A DNA stretch of 64,000 bases from Duganella dendranthematis (GCF_012849375.1 NZ_CP051684.1:124001-188000); one strand, 5' to 3'; counted from the first letter of the stretch, positions 25,856 through 37,121 are shown. Numbers and translations: made by a program. Notes: a model not told the origin generated them from the letters alone.

Positions 25856-26479
25856 TTACACCTCCTCGGGAGCGAGGCCGGCTTTGGTGGCAGGCATGGC
25901 CACGAAGCCCGGCAGTGCGCGCACATTGTCCAACCAGGCGCGAATATTCGGATATGGTTTGAGCGAGACGCCACCTTCGGGGGCGTGGGCGACGTAGCTG
26001 TAGCCGGCGATATCGGCAATGCTGGCGTGCTCACCCACCAGCCAGCGGCGGCCTTGCAGTTCCTGCTCCATGACGTCGAACAGGCGTGCGGCGATGTCCT
26101 TAGCGACCTCGTGGTCGCGCGGGGCGTTGAACACGGTGACCAGGCGCGCTGCGGCCGGGCCGTAGGCGATCTTGCCGGCAGCGGCCGACAGCCAGCGCTG
26201 CACGTTGGCGGAGGCCAGCGGATCGCGCGGCAGCCAGCGGCCGGTGTCGTCGTATTTGGAGGCCAGGTAGACCAAGATGGCGTTGGAATCGGCCAGCGTC
26301 ACATCGCCGTCCTGCAACACGGGAATTTCGCCGAACGCGTTGAGCGACAGGAAAGGCTGCTGCTTGTGCTCGCCCGCACCGAGGTTGACCGAGACGAATT
26401 CGTGCGGCAGGTTCAGCACGCCCAGGAATAGTTGTGCGCGGTGGGTGTGGCCGGAGAGAGGAATGCCGTACAGTTTCAT
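25856..26479 (-). CDS. Glutathione S-transferase family protein
   Basis: 207 residues from the ATG at 26479 (AAGGA upstream). The N-terminal thioredoxin-like domain (MKLYGIPLSGHTHRAQLFL...) has the cis-Pro motif GEIPVLQDGDVTLADSNAILVYLA, followed by the helical C-terminal domain with the N-capping region EHASIADIAGYSYV. Substrate unknown; probably a detoxification or redox partner of the flavin/ferredoxin fusion just downstream, which starts two bases after its stop. Divergent from a LysR regulator, the likely controller. Confidence 0.92.
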   Translation of the reverse strand: MKLYGIPLSGHTHRAQLFLGVLNLPHEFVSVNLGAGEHKQQPFLSLNAFGEIPVLQDGDVTLADSNAILVYLASKYDDTGRWLPRDPLASANVQRWLSAAAGKIAYGPAAARLVTVFNAPRDHEVAKDIAARLFDVMEQELQGRRWLVGEHASIADIAGYSYVAHAPEGGVSLKPYPNIRAWLDNVRALPGFVAMPATKAGLAPEEV

Positions 26480-26587
26480 GATGCGTCCTTGGTGAGTTGA
26501 TGATGACGCCAGTATAAGGAGCGCGCATCGTGCTGATAAGACGGACAAAATCGGAATCAATGTCCACTAAAAGTGTACAATAAAGCC

Positions 26588-27493
26588 ATGATTGATCTCA
26601 GCACCATTAACCTGAACCGCCTGACCACCTTTGTTGCCGTCGTGGAGGCCGGTTCGTTGACGGCCGCCGCCGAGCGGCTGGGCTTGGCAAAATCCATGGT
26701 CAGCAAGCATATGCAGCTGCTGGAGCAGGAAATCGGCGTCGGCCTGCTGCTGCGCTCAACGCGCAAGCTAAGCCTGACTGAAGCCGGCCGCACGTTTTAC
26801 GAAGCCAGCCGCCAGTTGCTGCAAGCGGCCGAACAAGCCATCGAGCAGGCGCGCAGCGGCCGCGACCAGTTACAAGGGATACTGAGGGTGGCTTCGCCGA
26901 TCGACTATGGGCTGATTGTAGTGTCGCCATTGCTGGCGCAACTGCGTGCGCGCTATCCAGCGCTGAAGATCGACCTTACCTGCGGCGACCACATCATCGA
27001 CCTGATCGCCGAAGGCATCGACGTGACCGTGCGACTCGGCAAGCTCGCCGACTCCGGCCACATGGCGACGCGCGTGGACACGCTGGTGCGCTGGCTGGTG
27101 GCCAGTCCCGACTTTATCGCCCGTCATGGCATGCCGGCCACACCGGAGGATTTGCCGGCGTTGCCGTATGTCTCGCTGTCGGTGCTGGCGCAGCCGACGC
27201 AATTTACGCTGGGTGACGGCGCCGGCAAACAGGCACACGTGCGCATGCTGAACACCGTGTTCTCCTCCAACACCGCCTACGCCACACGCGCGGCCGCACT
27301 GAGCGGCGACGGCGTGTTGCGCGCCACCGTGTTTTCGGTCAAGGACGATGTGGCGGCGGGCCGGCTGGTGCGCGTGCTGCCGGATTGGTCGCTGCAGGAA
27401 AGCGATATCCACGCCGTCTACCCCGCCACCTCGCACGTGCCGCAGAAAGTGCGCGTGTTTATCGACGCGCTGAAGGCTGCAACGGCCGCCTAG
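26588..27493 (+). CDS. LysR-family transcriptional regulator
   Basis: 301 residues from the ATG at 26588. An N-terminal winged helix (about 1-60, LTTFVAVVEAGSLTAAAERLGLAKSMVSKH) is followed by a type 2 periplasmic-binding-like effector domain. Divergent from the GST/oxidoreductase operon with 108 bases between the starts, so it probably regulates that operon and itself. Its 3' end overlaps the convergent gene by 35 bases. Confidence 0.93.
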   Translation: MIDLSTINLNRLTTFVAVVEAGSLTAAAERLGLAKSMVSKHMQLLEQEIGVGLLLRSTRKLSLTEAGRTFYEASRQLLQAAEQAIEQARSGRDQLQGILRVASPIDYGLIVVSPLLAQLRARYPALKIDLTCGDHIIDLIAEGIDVTVRLGKLADSGHMATRVDTLVRWLVASPDFIARHGMPATPEDLPALPYVSLSVLAQPTQFTLGDGAGKQAHVRMLNTVFSSNTAYATRAAALSGDGVLRATVFSVKDDVAAGRLVRVLPDWSLQESDIHAVYPATSHVPQKVRVFIDALKAATAA

Positions 27494-29132
27494 CCGTCTT
27501 GCGGCGGCGGGTGACGATCCACCCGCTCGCCACGAACGCCGTCACCGCAACGCCGCCCCAAACCCAGGTTGCCACGGCTGATGCAGGCCGGCGCTCACGC
27601 GGCGCAGCGGGATCTCTGAAGGTGGCTGGAAACGCGCGCGGTGCAACCGGCACGATCTGCCAGTCCGCGCGGTTGGCCGGCGCGCGCTGCTGGTACTCGC
27701 GCAACGACAACACCGGGTCGCTGCCGAACGCGCGCGACGATGGATATTGCGGCAGGCGCACGAACAGCAGCGCTTCCAGATCGTCAGCCAGTTGCGCCTC
27801 CAGTCCGCTGCGGGCCGGGCCGCTGGTCAGGCGCCGCAGCAAATCATCACCGATGGTGTTGAACGCCACAAACGGCAGCAACTCTGTACGCTCGGTTTTC
27901 AGGTAGTCATAAGCGCTCTGACCGCTTGCCAGACTGACGTCCTTGAGCGCCATATAAGGCAAGGCCATCGCAGCCTTCAGCGGCGCTTCGCCACCCAGAC
28001 GTGGAATCTGCCAACCCAAGGTACGCAACGTCTCGACGTTGATGCCGGCGCAGTTGGTGCTGGCGTGCCTGTAATGAAAATCCTGCCGATAGAAATGACT
28101 GAACACCCGGCTGATCGCCTCCTGATACAAGGCCGGCGCGCGAGCGTCCTTCAGCACCGCCACCAGCATGTACGACGGGCGATACCAGGACTGGCCGCTG
28201 TTCAGGTCGCCCATATACGCATCCATGGGCAGTGTGGCGGCGATGATGCCTTTCTCGCTGACCGAAGCCAGGCTGTAGAAATTATTCACCAGCCAGTCAT
28301 CCCACTCGCCGGCGCCGCCAAAGCGGCCGGTCGCCACGGCAAAATGGCCGCCGTAAGACTCATCGTCATCGCCTTGCGCGCCGTTCAGAACAAAGCCCAG
28401 CGCCGGCTTGCCGGCCAGCGGCATCGGCTGCGCACCACCGTCACGGCGCCACAGCGTGCGCACGGCAAAATCGGCTTGGGCACCGCCGTGGTCTGCGCGC
28501 ACCAGGCTTTCGATGGTTTCGCCGCGCGCCAACGGCTGGCTGGCGGCCGCGGCATCAATGGCATAGCGTTTGGGCCACAGCGTGCGGATCACAAAATGCT
28601 CGTCGCGCAGCACGCCGCGCGCCTTGATATCGCCATCGGCGAAAAAGGCGACGCTGCTGTCGTCCACGTAAGCGCGGTTGCTCGACAGGCGCGGCGTCAG
28701 TGTCACGGCCAGCGGCGCGGCATTGCCGGCGCGTGACAGTTGCCCGCCCGGCTGCCAGCGTCCTTCCGCCACATGCGGCGAGCCGATCCACAGCAAGGAT
28801 GGCGGCTGGTCTCCGGGCCTGCCTTTGCCGTTGGCGAGCCACGCCTGCACATCTTCCTGCGCACGCAGGCGCGGATCGTAGCCGACGGCATCAGCCTTGG
28901 CCACGGCGATCATGTCATCGTTGAAGTACCACAGCGCTTGCTCCGGGGCGAGGCAGTCCCGGCAGCGGCCAGTGGACAGCTTGAAGCGGTCGGTGGCATA
29001 CAGTCCCAGCAAGCCGGGTGCGAGGGCGTCGCGAACGCTGGTGTCTGGTGGCGGGGCAGCGTGCGATGACATGGCGGCCGTGTAGTACAGGGCTGCCGCT
29101 GCCAGCACAGCGAGAACGGGACGGGGCGGCAT
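27459..29132 (-). CDS. Exported protein with a probable permuted papain-like fold
   Basis: 557 residues. An N-terminal signal segment is followed by a large periplasmic part; a hydrophobic helix near the C-terminus (about 510-530) precedes a basic Arg/Lys tail, so it is probably anchored in the inner membrane. I do not recognise a named family. The GGHFAVATGRFG...WLVNNFYS segment and the later HASTNCAGINVETLRTLGW look like the His and Cys parts of permuted NlpC/P60-like (YiiX/DUF4105-type) hydrolases, which would make it an amidase or lipase-like cysteine enzyme; tentative. Its 3' end overlaps the LysR gene on the other strand. Confidence 0.75.
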   Translation of the reverse strand: MPPRPVLAVLAAAALYYTAAMSSHAAPPPDTSVRDALAPGLLGLYATDRFKLSTGRCRDCLAPEQALWYFNDDMIAVAKADAVGYDPRLRAQEDVQAWLANGKGRPGDQPPSLLWIGSPHVAEGRWQPGGQLSRAGNAAPLAVTLTPRLSSNRAYVDDSSVAFFADGDIKARGVLRDEHFVIRTLWPKRYAIDAAAASQPLARGETIESLVRADHGGAQADFAVRTLWRRDGGAQPMPLAGKPALGFVLNGAQGDDDESYGGHFAVATGRFGGAGEWDDWLVNNFYSLASVSEKGIIAATLPMDAYMGDLNSGQSWYRPSYMLVAVLKDARAPALYQEAISRVFSHFYRQDFHYRHASTNCAGINVETLRTLGWQIPRLGGEAPLKAAMALPYMALKDVSLASGQSAYDYLKTERTELLPFVAFNTIGDDLLRRLTSGPARSGLEAQLADDLEALLFVRLPQYPSSRAFGSDPVLSLREYQQRAPANRADWQIVPVAPRAFPATFRDPAAPRERRPASAVATWVWGGVAVTAFVASGWIVTRRRKTARRPLQPSARR

Positions 29133-29208
29133 GCTGTCACTCCGGAAATTGACGGAGTTGCAGTGTAGAACGGGGCTAACCGGAGCTTGTTACGCTCCGT
29201 CAAGCTTT

Positions 29209-30111
29209 CTAGCCGCGACGGGCGGAAACCACGATGCCGCCAACAATCAGCGCAAACGCGGCGGCATGGTAGCCGTGCGGCGCTTCGCCGAGGAAGGCCG
29301 CCGACAGCACGGCCGCAAACAACGGCGTCAGGTTGACGAAGAAGCTGCCCACCGACGGCCCCGCCTCTCGCACGTCCGCGCCCCAGCAGCCGAAGGCGAT
29401 AATGGCCGGGCCGGTCGAGACGTACAACAGCGCCGCCGCCAGGGCCCGGCTCCACTGCACCGGAATCGCGCCCAGCGCCTGTTCGCCCAGCGCGAAACCG
29501 CCTGACCACAGCACGCCAAACGCCACCTGCGCCAGCAGGAAACCGGCCCAGTCGGCACGGATGCCAGCCGGCTCAGTGGTGCGCGTCAGCAGCCAACTGT
29601 AGAACGACCAGGCGATGGTGGCCAGGATCATGAACAGATCGCCCGGCACCAGCCGCAATTCCAGCACATGCCGCCATTCGCCGCGCGCCAGCACCAGCAG
29701 CACGCCGGCGATCGACAGCACGGCGCCGGCCACTTGCCGCCGGTTAACCGGCACGCCGAAGAACAGCCAGCCGGTCAGCATCATCCACACCGGCATACCG
29801 GACGCCACCAGCGTGACGTTGATCGGCGTCGAGCTTTGCAGCGCCATGTATTGCAGCGCGTTGTACATGCCGATGCCGAGCAGGCCAAGCATGGCGTAGC
29901 GTTTCCAATGTTTCCACAGGCCGGCATCACGGCGGAATACGGGGCCGGCCAGCGGTAGCAGCAGGAAGAAAGCGATGCCCCAGCGCAGGAAATTCAGCAG
30001 CACCGGTGGCAACTGGTCGTGCACCAGCCGGCCGACGATGGCGTTGCCGGCCCACAGCAAGGGCGGCAAGGTCAGCAGGAAGATGGTTTTGGACGTCAGG
30101 CGCGTGGTCAT
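29209..30111 (-). CDS. EamA-family (DMT) transporter
   Basis: 300 residues, ten predicted transmembrane helices arranged as two EamA repeats (about 10-145 and 155-295), each with the usual N-terminal helix pattern. Members export amino acids or other metabolites; the substrate is unknown. It lies 76 bases downstream (minus strand sense reversed) of the papain-like gene's start and is transcribed separately from the scpA operon, whose divergent promoter region lies at 30112-30236. Confidence 0.88.
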   Translation of the reverse strand: MTTRLTSKTIFLLTLPPLLWAGNAIVGRLVHDQLPPVLLNFLRWGIAFFLLLPLAGPVFRRDAGLWKHWKRYAMLGLLGIGMYNALQYMALQSSTPINVTLVASGMPVWMMLTGWLFFGVPVNRRQVAGAVLSIAGVLLVLARGEWRHVLELRLVPGDLFMILATIAWSFYSWLLTRTTEPAGIRADWAGFLLAQVAFGVLWSGGFALGEQALGAIPVQWSRALAAALLYVSTGPAIIAFGCWGADVREAGPSVGSFFVNLTPLFAAVLSAAFLGEAPHGYHAAAFALIVGGIVVSARRG

Positions 30112-30236
30112 TTTTATGTTTACACAACATTATTTTCAGGAGCATACCCGATCCGGCCCGCCACAAGCGATAGAAATAGCTTTGCAACGCCGGGGCGCGG
30201 TAAAATAGCCGTTGCTGATCCACCCACTTAGATAAT

Positions 30237-30446
30237 ATGAAACTTTCTAAACAACATTCGATGTACGAATCCGAGCACACCTTGTTCATCAAGGCGTTGA
30301 AGGAAAAGAACCCAGGTATTGAGGCAGGCCAGCAACTGGGCCGCGCGCTGCTGTGGGATCGTCCACCGGTTTCGCTGGATGAGCAACAGCGTCAGCTGGA
30401 ATCGGCCGTCAAGCAACAAGCTTACGTCTACCAGAACAAACTCTAA
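30237..30446 (+). CDS. DUF3460 protein
   Basis: 69 residues matching DUF3460, a short betaproteobacterial family that starts MYESEHTxFIKxLKEKNP. Function unknown. It is the first gene ahead of scpA and panC, the usual context for this family. Cytoplasmic, helical. Confidence 0.9.
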   Translation: MKLSKQHSMYESEHTLFIKALKEKNPGIEAGQQLGRALLWDRPPVSLDEQQRQLESAVKQQAYVYQNKL

Positions 30447-30466
30447 GCACACGCGGGGCGGCAAGG

Positions 30467-31327
30467 ATGTTGCCAGATCAGACGGCTGAGGTGCAGCCGC
30501 CGGAACAGGACGCTGCGGTTGCCGACGCGGTTGCCGTCACAGCCGAAGTTTCCGCCCTCGCCCGCCTGTACGGTGAGCCGCTGCTCAAGCTGCCCACCGA
30601 CCTGTACATCCCGCCGGACGCGCTGGAAATTTTCCTCGATGCGTTTGAAGGTCCGCTGGACCTGCTGCTCTACCTGATCCGCAAGCAGAACTTCAACATC
30701 CTCGATATCCCGATGGCGCAGCTGACGCTGCAATACCTGAAGTATGTCGACCAGATCCGCCTGTCCAACCTGGAGCTGGCGGCCGAGTATCTGCTGATGG
30801 CGGCCATGCTAATCGAGATCAAATCGCGCATGCTGCTGCCGCAGCGCCAGGTCGACCTGGACGTGGAAGCGGACGATCCGCGTGCCGAGCTGGTGCGCCG
30901 ACTGCTGGAATACGAACAGATCAAGCTGGCCGCGTACGACCTCAACGCCATCCCGCAGCTCGACCGCGATTTCACCCGCACCGAAATCTTCATCGAGCAG
31001 AGCCTGGTGCCGACCTGGCCCGAGGTGGTGGCCAGCGACCTGCAACAAGCGTGGCTGGATGTGATGAAGCGGGCCAAGCTGACCCAGCATCACAAGATCA
31101 GCCGCGAAGAGCTGTCGGTGCGCGAGCACATGACCGGCATCCTGCGGCGGCTGCAATCGGCCCGCTTTGTCGAGTTTGCCGATTTGTTTGACGTGGCCGG
31201 CGGCGTGCCGGTGGTGGTGGTCAACTTTGTCGCGCTGCTGGAGCTGGCCAAGGAAACCCTGATTGAAATTACCCAGGCCGAACCGTTCGCACCGATTTAT
31301 GTGCGGCTGGCCTACTCGCCGGCGTGA
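30467..31327 (+). CDS. scpA: Segregation and condensation protein A
   Basis: Kleisin subunit of the SMC-ScpAB complex, needed for chromosome condensation and partition. 286 residues with the kleisin core FEGPLDLLLYLIRKQNFNILDIPMAQ at about 65-90 and a C-terminal winged helix. The first 55 residues are an extra, Ala/Val-rich leader. Starts 20 bases after the DUF3460 gene. Confidence 0.93.
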   Translation: MLPDQTAEVQPPEQDAAVADAVAVTAEVSALARLYGEPLLKLPTDLYIPPDALEIFLDAFEGPLDLLLYLIRKQNFNILDIPMAQLTLQYLKYVDQIRLSNLELAAEYLLMAAMLIEIKSRMLLPQRQVDLDVEADDPRAELVRRLLEYEQIKLAAYDLNAIPQLDRDFTRTEIFIEQSLVPTWPEVVASDLQQAWLDVMKRAKLTQHHKISREELSVREHMTGILRRLQSARFVEFADLFDVAGGVPVVVVNFVALLELAKETLIEITQAEPFAPIYVRLAYSPA

Positions 31328-31343
31328 GCCGGCATACGAATGA

Positions 31344-32596
<1,253 letters not shown>

Positions 32597-32662
32597 GATG
32601 GAGCCATCATGCGCCGCGCAATCGGGGGCGTCAACGGCTGCGCGTGCGGTGTTTGAGGCAGA

Positions 32663-33874
32663 TCAGGCGGCGACGTTTTGGGCCCAGGCCAGGGCTGACA
32701 GATGCGCCTTGTTGACATCCAACGGGCTCAGCTTGAGGGTCGCGGCCAGCGAGGCTACCAGGTCCGAATTCAGTTCGCAGGCCTCGGCCAGCGCCAGATA
32801 AGGCCCGTACTTGCCGCCGCGCGTCAGCAGCGCCGCCACCACGTCGTCGGACAGCTGGATGTTGGCCAGCACTTCCTGCATCGGAATCCCCAATAGCCGG
32901 TCCAGCAGCGAGAACATGCCCGCCACGAAGACATTTTCCGCTTCGCTCTTGCCCAGCGCAGACTGCGCCAGCAGCTCGGCCAGACGGCCGCGCACCACCG
33001 CCGTTTCCAGCAGCACCGGCGAATAGCCCGAGGTACTGGCGGTTGCCAGCAGCAAGGTCAGCCAGCGGTACAGCGGCTGGTAACCCAGCAAGGTCAGCGC
33101 CTGGCGCAGCGACTGCACTTCCCTGCCCGCGCCGAAGCCGGCCGAGTTGATGAAGCGCAGCAGCTTGTACGACAGCGTTGCATCGCGCTTCAGCACCGCC
33201 TCCAGTTGGGCGATATCGGCGTTCTGGCGCACCATCTGCATCAGCTGCATGATGATGGTCTGGGCCGGATTCAGGCCTTTGCTGTCGGTCGAGGGACGCG
33301 GCGTCAGGTGGAGTTTGCCAACGAAGGCGTTCAGGCCCAGCGCGGCGCAGGCGTCGAAGTCGGCCCAGTTGCTGACCGGGCGGGCGATCATGCCCACGCT
33401 GGTTTGCTTCAGGCCGGCATAGGTGCGGGCCTGGGTGGCCACATCGGCGCCGGTGAAGCGCATTTCAACATAGGATGCAATGCTCGGCAGACGACTGCCG
33501 ATGCGCGCCAGGTCGGCCTCCCGCAGCAGCACGCCGACGTCGCCGGCGCGCAAGCCCTGTACCGCCGCCAGCGTATCCGGATTGGCCAGCTCGGCAGCCT
33601 TGATCGACAACACCGTGCGTTCCGGCGGCAGCGCGTACAGCGCATCGGTCGACAGCATGGCCGGCACGGCTTCGAGGAACAGGGTCTTGTCGCGCAGCAG
33701 CCAGCCGTCATCCTCATCGACCACCTGGCCGGCGACGAAGCCGACCAGCGACTCTAGCGCCTCCAGCGTGGACGCCGCGCCGCTGCTGGACTGTTGCCAG
33801 CACAGCTCGTAGCCGACCACGCGCTGCTTGGGGTCGAGCAAAGGTTCACGGACGATGAAGTTAGTCTGGTGCAT
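32663..33874 (-). CDS. EAL-like/HDOD signalling protein
   Basis: 403 residues. The N-terminal half (about 5-190) is an EAL-type fold with the catalytic motifs missing (no EAL or DDFG), so it is not an active c-di-GMP phosphodiesterase. The C-terminal half (about 200-395) is an HDOD domain, recognised from LKRDATLSYKLLRFINSAGFG and SLRQALTLLGYQPLYRWLTLL. YuxH/CmdA-like proteins of this layout act in motility and surface behaviour. Lies immediately downstream of the chemotaxis cluster on the same strand. Confidence 0.88.
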   Translation of the reverse strand: MHQTNFIVREPLLDPKQRVVGYELCWQQSSSGAASTLEALESLVGFVAGQVVDEDDGWLLRDKTLFLEAVPAMLSTDALYALPPERTVLSIKAAELANPDTLAAVQGLRAGDVGVLLREADLARIGSRLPSIASYVEMRFTGADVATQARTYAGLKQTSVGMIARPVSNWADFDACAALGLNAFVGKLHLTPRPSTDSKGLNPAQTIIMQLMQMVRQNADIAQLEAVLKRDATLSYKLLRFINSAGFGAGREVQSLRQALTLLGYQPLYRWLTLLLATASTSGYSPVLLETAVVRGRLAELLAQSALGKSEAENVFVAGMFSLLDRLLGIPMQEVLANIQLSDDVVAALLTRGGKYGPYLALAEACELNSDLVASLAATLKLSPLDVNKAHLSALAWAQNVAA

Positions 33875-33898
33875 GATTCACAATACCCCAAAACGAAA

Positions 33899-33926
33899 GG
33901 GTCTGACCCCGTACGAGGTCAGACCC
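33899..33926. repeat. Palindromic intergenic repeat
   Basis: A nearly perfect palindrome, GGGTCTGACCCC then GTACGAGGTCAGACCC, between the HDOD gene and cheY. A perfect copy of the same element lies at 46956-46985. Such palindromes resemble interspersed REP-like elements. Confidence 0.8.
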
Positions 33927-33984
33927 TGGCCGCAGCGGTGTGCGGGGGTGCACGGGTGCCGCTGACAGCCGCGTAACACTTAGA

Positions 33985-34374
33985 TCAAGCGCCGAGTTTC
34001 TCGAAGATCTTGTTCAGTTTTTCGTCCAGCGTAGCGGCGGTGAATGGTTTCACCACGTAGCCATTGGCGCCGGCCTGGGCCGCCGCAATGATGTTTTCCT
34101 TTTTCGCCTCGGCGGTCACCATCAGTACTGGCAGTTTGGCCAGTGCTGGATCGGCACGAATGTTTTGCAACATCGTCAGGCCGTCCATGTTCGGCATGTT
34201 CCAGTCGGACACGACGAAGTCGAACGATTCGGCGCGCAGTTTGGCCAGCGCCATCACGCCATCTTCTGCCTCGTCGACATTGGCATAACCCAGTTCTTTT
34301 AACAGATTCCGGACGATGCGGCGCATCGTCGAAAAATCGTCAACAACTAAAAATTTCATCTTTGGATCAGCCAT
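33985..34374 (-). CDS. cheY: Chemotaxis response regulator CheY (second copy)
   Basis: 129-residue single receiver domain. Phosphoacceptor D57 (VVSDWNMP), acid pair D12/D13, T87 and K109 are all present, so it can be phosphorylated by CheA and bind FliM to reverse flagellar rotation. It is the last gene of the chemotaxis cluster, 136 bases downstream of cheB. The other cheY, next to cheA, is at 41803. Confidence 0.95.
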   Translation of the reverse strand: MADPKMKFLVVDDFSTMRRIVRNLLKELGYANVDEAEDGVMALAKLRAESFDFVVSDWNMPNMDGLTMLQNIRADPALAKLPVLMVTAEAKKENIIAAAQAGANGYVVKPFTAATLDEKLNKIFEKLGA

Positions 34375-34509
34375 GAATTGCTCCGTTGTTTCTCTACGCG
34401 GTTGTTAATATTGCCTACTAATCGTGCCCACATCGGCATTAAGTTGTAGGATAGCATTTTCGTTGCCTGAAGGCGAACAAAGTAGCAGTAAAACGTCACA
34501 GTTGCACGA

Positions 34510-35586
34510 TTAAACACGCAAGGCGCGCATCCCATGCTGTGCCAGGTGTCCAAGAACCATGCCCGGCAGTGCCTGGAGTGCCCCAACTTCGTGCGCCGCG
34601 CCGACCGCAATCGCCTCGCGCGGCATGCCGAACACCACGCAACTCGCCTCGTCCTGGGCAAAATTATACGCTCCGGCGTTGCGCATCTCCAGCATCCCCG
34701 CCGCGCCATCCTTGCCCATGCCAGTCAGGATAACACCGACCGCGTTCTTACCGGCGGCTTGTGCAGCAGAACGGAACAAAACATCGACCGAGGGCCGGTG
34801 CCGGTTGACCGGCTCGGCCTGGTCGATGCGGGTCATGTAGTTGGCGCCGCTACGGGTCAGGTACAGGTGCGAGTGACCGGGCGCGATGTAGGCATGGCCC
34901 GGCAGCACGCGCTCATTGCCCTGCGCTTCCTGCACCGAGATCTTGCACAGCGAATCGAGGCGCTTGGCGAACGAGCGGGTAAAGCCTTCCGGCATGTGCT
35001 GAGTGATCAGGATGCCGGGACAGTCGGACGGCATCTGCATCAGGAATTCGCGGATGGCCTCGGTGCCGCCGGTGGAGGCGCCGATGATGATCAGTTTTTC
35101 CGACGACAGCAGCGGATTGCGCAAGGCCGACAGCGGCGATGCGGCATGGCCGTCCGCGCCCGGCTGCGGCAGGCGACGCGCCTGCACGCGCGCCTTGGAA
35201 GCGGCGCGGATCTTGTCGGTAATCAGTTCGGTGTACTCGCGCATGCCGGCCTGGATCGAGATCTTCGGCTTGGTGACGAAATCGACCGCGCCCAGCTCCA
35301 GCGCGCGCATGGTGATTTCCGAGCCGCGCTCGGTCAGCGACGACACCATCAATACCGGCATCGGTCGCAAGCGCATCAGTTTTTCCAGGAAGTCGAGGCC
35401 GTCCATCTTCGGCATCTCGACATCCAGCGTCAGCACGTCGGGGTTGGTTTGCTTGATCAGTTCGCGCGCCACCAGCGGATCGGGCGCCACGCCCACCACT
35501 TCCATGTCGGGTTGCGAGTTGATGATCTCGCTCATCACGCTGCGTATCAGTGCGGAGTCGTCGCACACCAGGACTTTGATCTTCAT
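34510..35586 (-). CDS. cheB: Chemotaxis protein-glutamate methylesterase
   Basis: Removes methyl groups from receptors and deamidates Gln residues during adaptation. 358 residues: receiver domain with phosphoacceptor D55 (LTLDVEMP), a linker, and the methylesterase domain with the catalytic Ser (GASTGGTEA), His (QHMPEGFT) and Asp (GMGKDGAAG). Follows cheD by 20 bases. Confidence 0.97.
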   Translation of the reverse strand: MKIKVLVCDDSALIRSVMSEIINSQPDMEVVGVAPDPLVARELIKQTNPDVLTLDVEMPKMDGLDFLEKLMRLRPMPVLMVSSLTERGSEITMRALELGAVDFVTKPKISIQAGMREYTELITDKIRAASKARVQARRLPQPGADGHAASPLSALRNPLLSSEKLIIIGASTGGTEAIREFLMQMPSDCPGILITQHMPEGFTRSFAKRLDSLCKISVQEAQGNERVLPGHAYIAPGHSHLYLTRSGANYMTRIDQAEPVNRHRPSVDVLFRSAAQAAGKNAVGVILTGMGKDGAAGMLEMRNAGAYNFAQDEASCVVFGMPREAIAVGAAHEVGALQALPGMVLGHLAQHGMRALRV

Positions 35587-35605
35587 AAAAAGGCTTTCTT
35601 GTTAT

Positions 35606-36202
35606 TTAAAACAGATCGATTTCGCCACCCACCGGCGCCACCTTGAGGCGGCTGGCATATTCGATTTCCCGCTTGACCAACGTATCGTTATGGCTCTGCA
35701 TCAGTTTCTTGACCAACACCTTGCCGGTGCGCGGGAAGAAATACACTTTGCGCGGGTAGATGTCGTTCAGATCTTCCGCCACCACGCGGATTTTTTCCAC
35801 CTTGAGGAAGTTCAGCACGAAGGCGGCGTTGCGTTCGCCGACGTTGATGGCGGTGAAGCCCTTCAGCACCGCGCCGCCACCGAATACCTTGGCTTCCAGG
35901 TTTTCGCGCCGGGCGCCGGCCTTCAGCAAATCATTGATCAGGATTTCCATCGCGTAGGTGCCATAGCGCGCCGAGGCCGATACCGGGCTGCCGTCGCCGC
36001 CGCCGTCCGGCAGCATGAAGTGGTTCATGCCGCCCAGGCCGGTGACACGGTCACGGATGCAGGCCGACACGCACGAACCGAGCACGGTGACGATCAGCAT
36101 GTCCTTGTTGGTGAAGTAATACTCACCGGGCAGAATCTTGGCGGCCTGGCAGTCGAACGTGCGGTCAAAATAGACGTTCGTGGCAAATTGTTCGAGGTCC
36201 AT
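35606..36202 (-). CDS. cheD: Chemoreceptor glutamine deamidase CheD
   Basis: 198 residues. It carries the catalytic Cys in [12 protein letters not shown] and the conserved His in [11 protein letters not shown], the Cys-His pair of the CheD fold. Converts specific receptor glutamines to glutamates. Lies between cheR and cheB, with nine bases after cheR. Confidence 0.95.
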   Translation of the reverse strand: MDLEQFATNVYFDRTFDCQAAKILPGEYYFTNKDMLIVTVLGSCVSACIRDRVTGLGGMNHFMLPDGGGDGSPVSASARYGTYAMEILINDLLKAGARRENLEAKVFGGGAVLKGFTAINVGERNAAFVLNFLKVEKIRVVAEDLNDIYPRKVYFFPRTGKVLVKKLMQSHNDTLVKREIEYASRLKVAPVGGEIDLF

Positions 36203-36211
36203 GTTTTATTC

Positions 36212-37075
36212 TCATGTGCGTTGCGGTGCTTTACGGGCCGCAGCGGTATCGTCCAATTCGTAGACGGTCTTGCCGCGCAGTTTCAACGACTCCGAGACAT
36301 ACAGGAAATTCTCCGAGTGCCCCGCAAACAGCAGCGCATCCGGCTTCATCAGCGGCACGAAGCGCGACAGAATCTTGCGCTGGGTGGCCTTGTCAAAGTA
36401 AATCATCACGTTGCGGCAGAAAATGGCGTCGAACTGGCCGCTGATCGGCCAGCTGTCCGCCAACAAGTTCAACTGCTTGAACGTTATCATATTCCGCAGT
36501 TCAGGCCGCACGCGTGCCATACCTTCGCGGTCGCCCTTGCCTTTGAGGAAGAAGCGGCGCTGGCGTTCGGGCGACATCTTGTCCAGCCGGTCCATGCCGT
36601 AGACGCCGTTGGCGGCGGTCGCCAGCACATTGGTATCGATATCGGTGGCGACGATCTGCACGTTCGGCGTCAGCGTGTTGAACGCTTCGCACACCGTCAT
36701 GGCGATCGAGTACGGCTCTTCGCCGGTGGAGCTGGCGGAACACCAGATGGTCAGCGGCTCGCGCTTGCCCTTGACGTGGTCGGCCAGCAGCGGGAAGTGA
36801 TGCGCTTCGCGGAAGAACGAGGTCAGGTTGGTGGTCAGGGCGTTGGTGAACGATTCCCACTCTTCGCCCAGGCGGCCGGCTTCCAGGTCGTCCAGGTATT
36901 TGGCGAAGGAATCGATGCCGGTGGCGCGCAGCCGGCGGGCCAGACGGCTGTAAACCATCTCCTGCTTGCTGTCGGCCAGCGAGATGCCGGCGCGTTTGTA
37001 GATCAGTCCGCGTACGCGTTCGAAGTCGCGCGCGTTGAAGTCAAATTCCTTGACCGTGTCTTTGCTTTGCGGCAT
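36212..37075 (-). CDS. cheR: Chemotaxis protein methyltransferase CheR
   Basis: 287 residues. An N-terminal helical receptor-binding domain is followed by a class I SAM-methyltransferase domain with the SSTGEEPYSIAM and VATDIDTNVL motifs. Adds methyl groups to receptor glutamates. The receptor encoded just upstream ends in a CheR-docking-like pentapeptide. Confidence 0.97.
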   Translation of the reverse strand: MPQSKDTVKEFDFNARDFERVRGLIYKRAGISLADSKQEMVYSRLARRLRATGIDSFAKYLDDLEAGRLGEEWESFTNALTTNLTSFFREAHHFPLLADHVKGKREPLTIWCSASSTGEEPYSIAMTVCEAFNTLTPNVQIVATDIDTNVLATAANGVYGMDRLDKMSPERQRRFFLKGKGDREGMARVRPELRNMITFKQLNLLADSWPISGQFDAIFCRNVMIYFDKATQRKILSRFVPLMKPDALLFAGHSENFLYVSESLKLRGKTVYELDDTAAARKAPQRT

Positions 37076-37121
37076 ATGTTAACCCTTCTCTGGTACTGCT
37101 TACTAACAATGCCCGCCGTCA

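Noticed and set aside
30112..30236. A promoter pair between the EamA transporter and DUF3460 genes
   Set aside because: Several weak AT-rich boxes are present, but none has correct spacing to be named.
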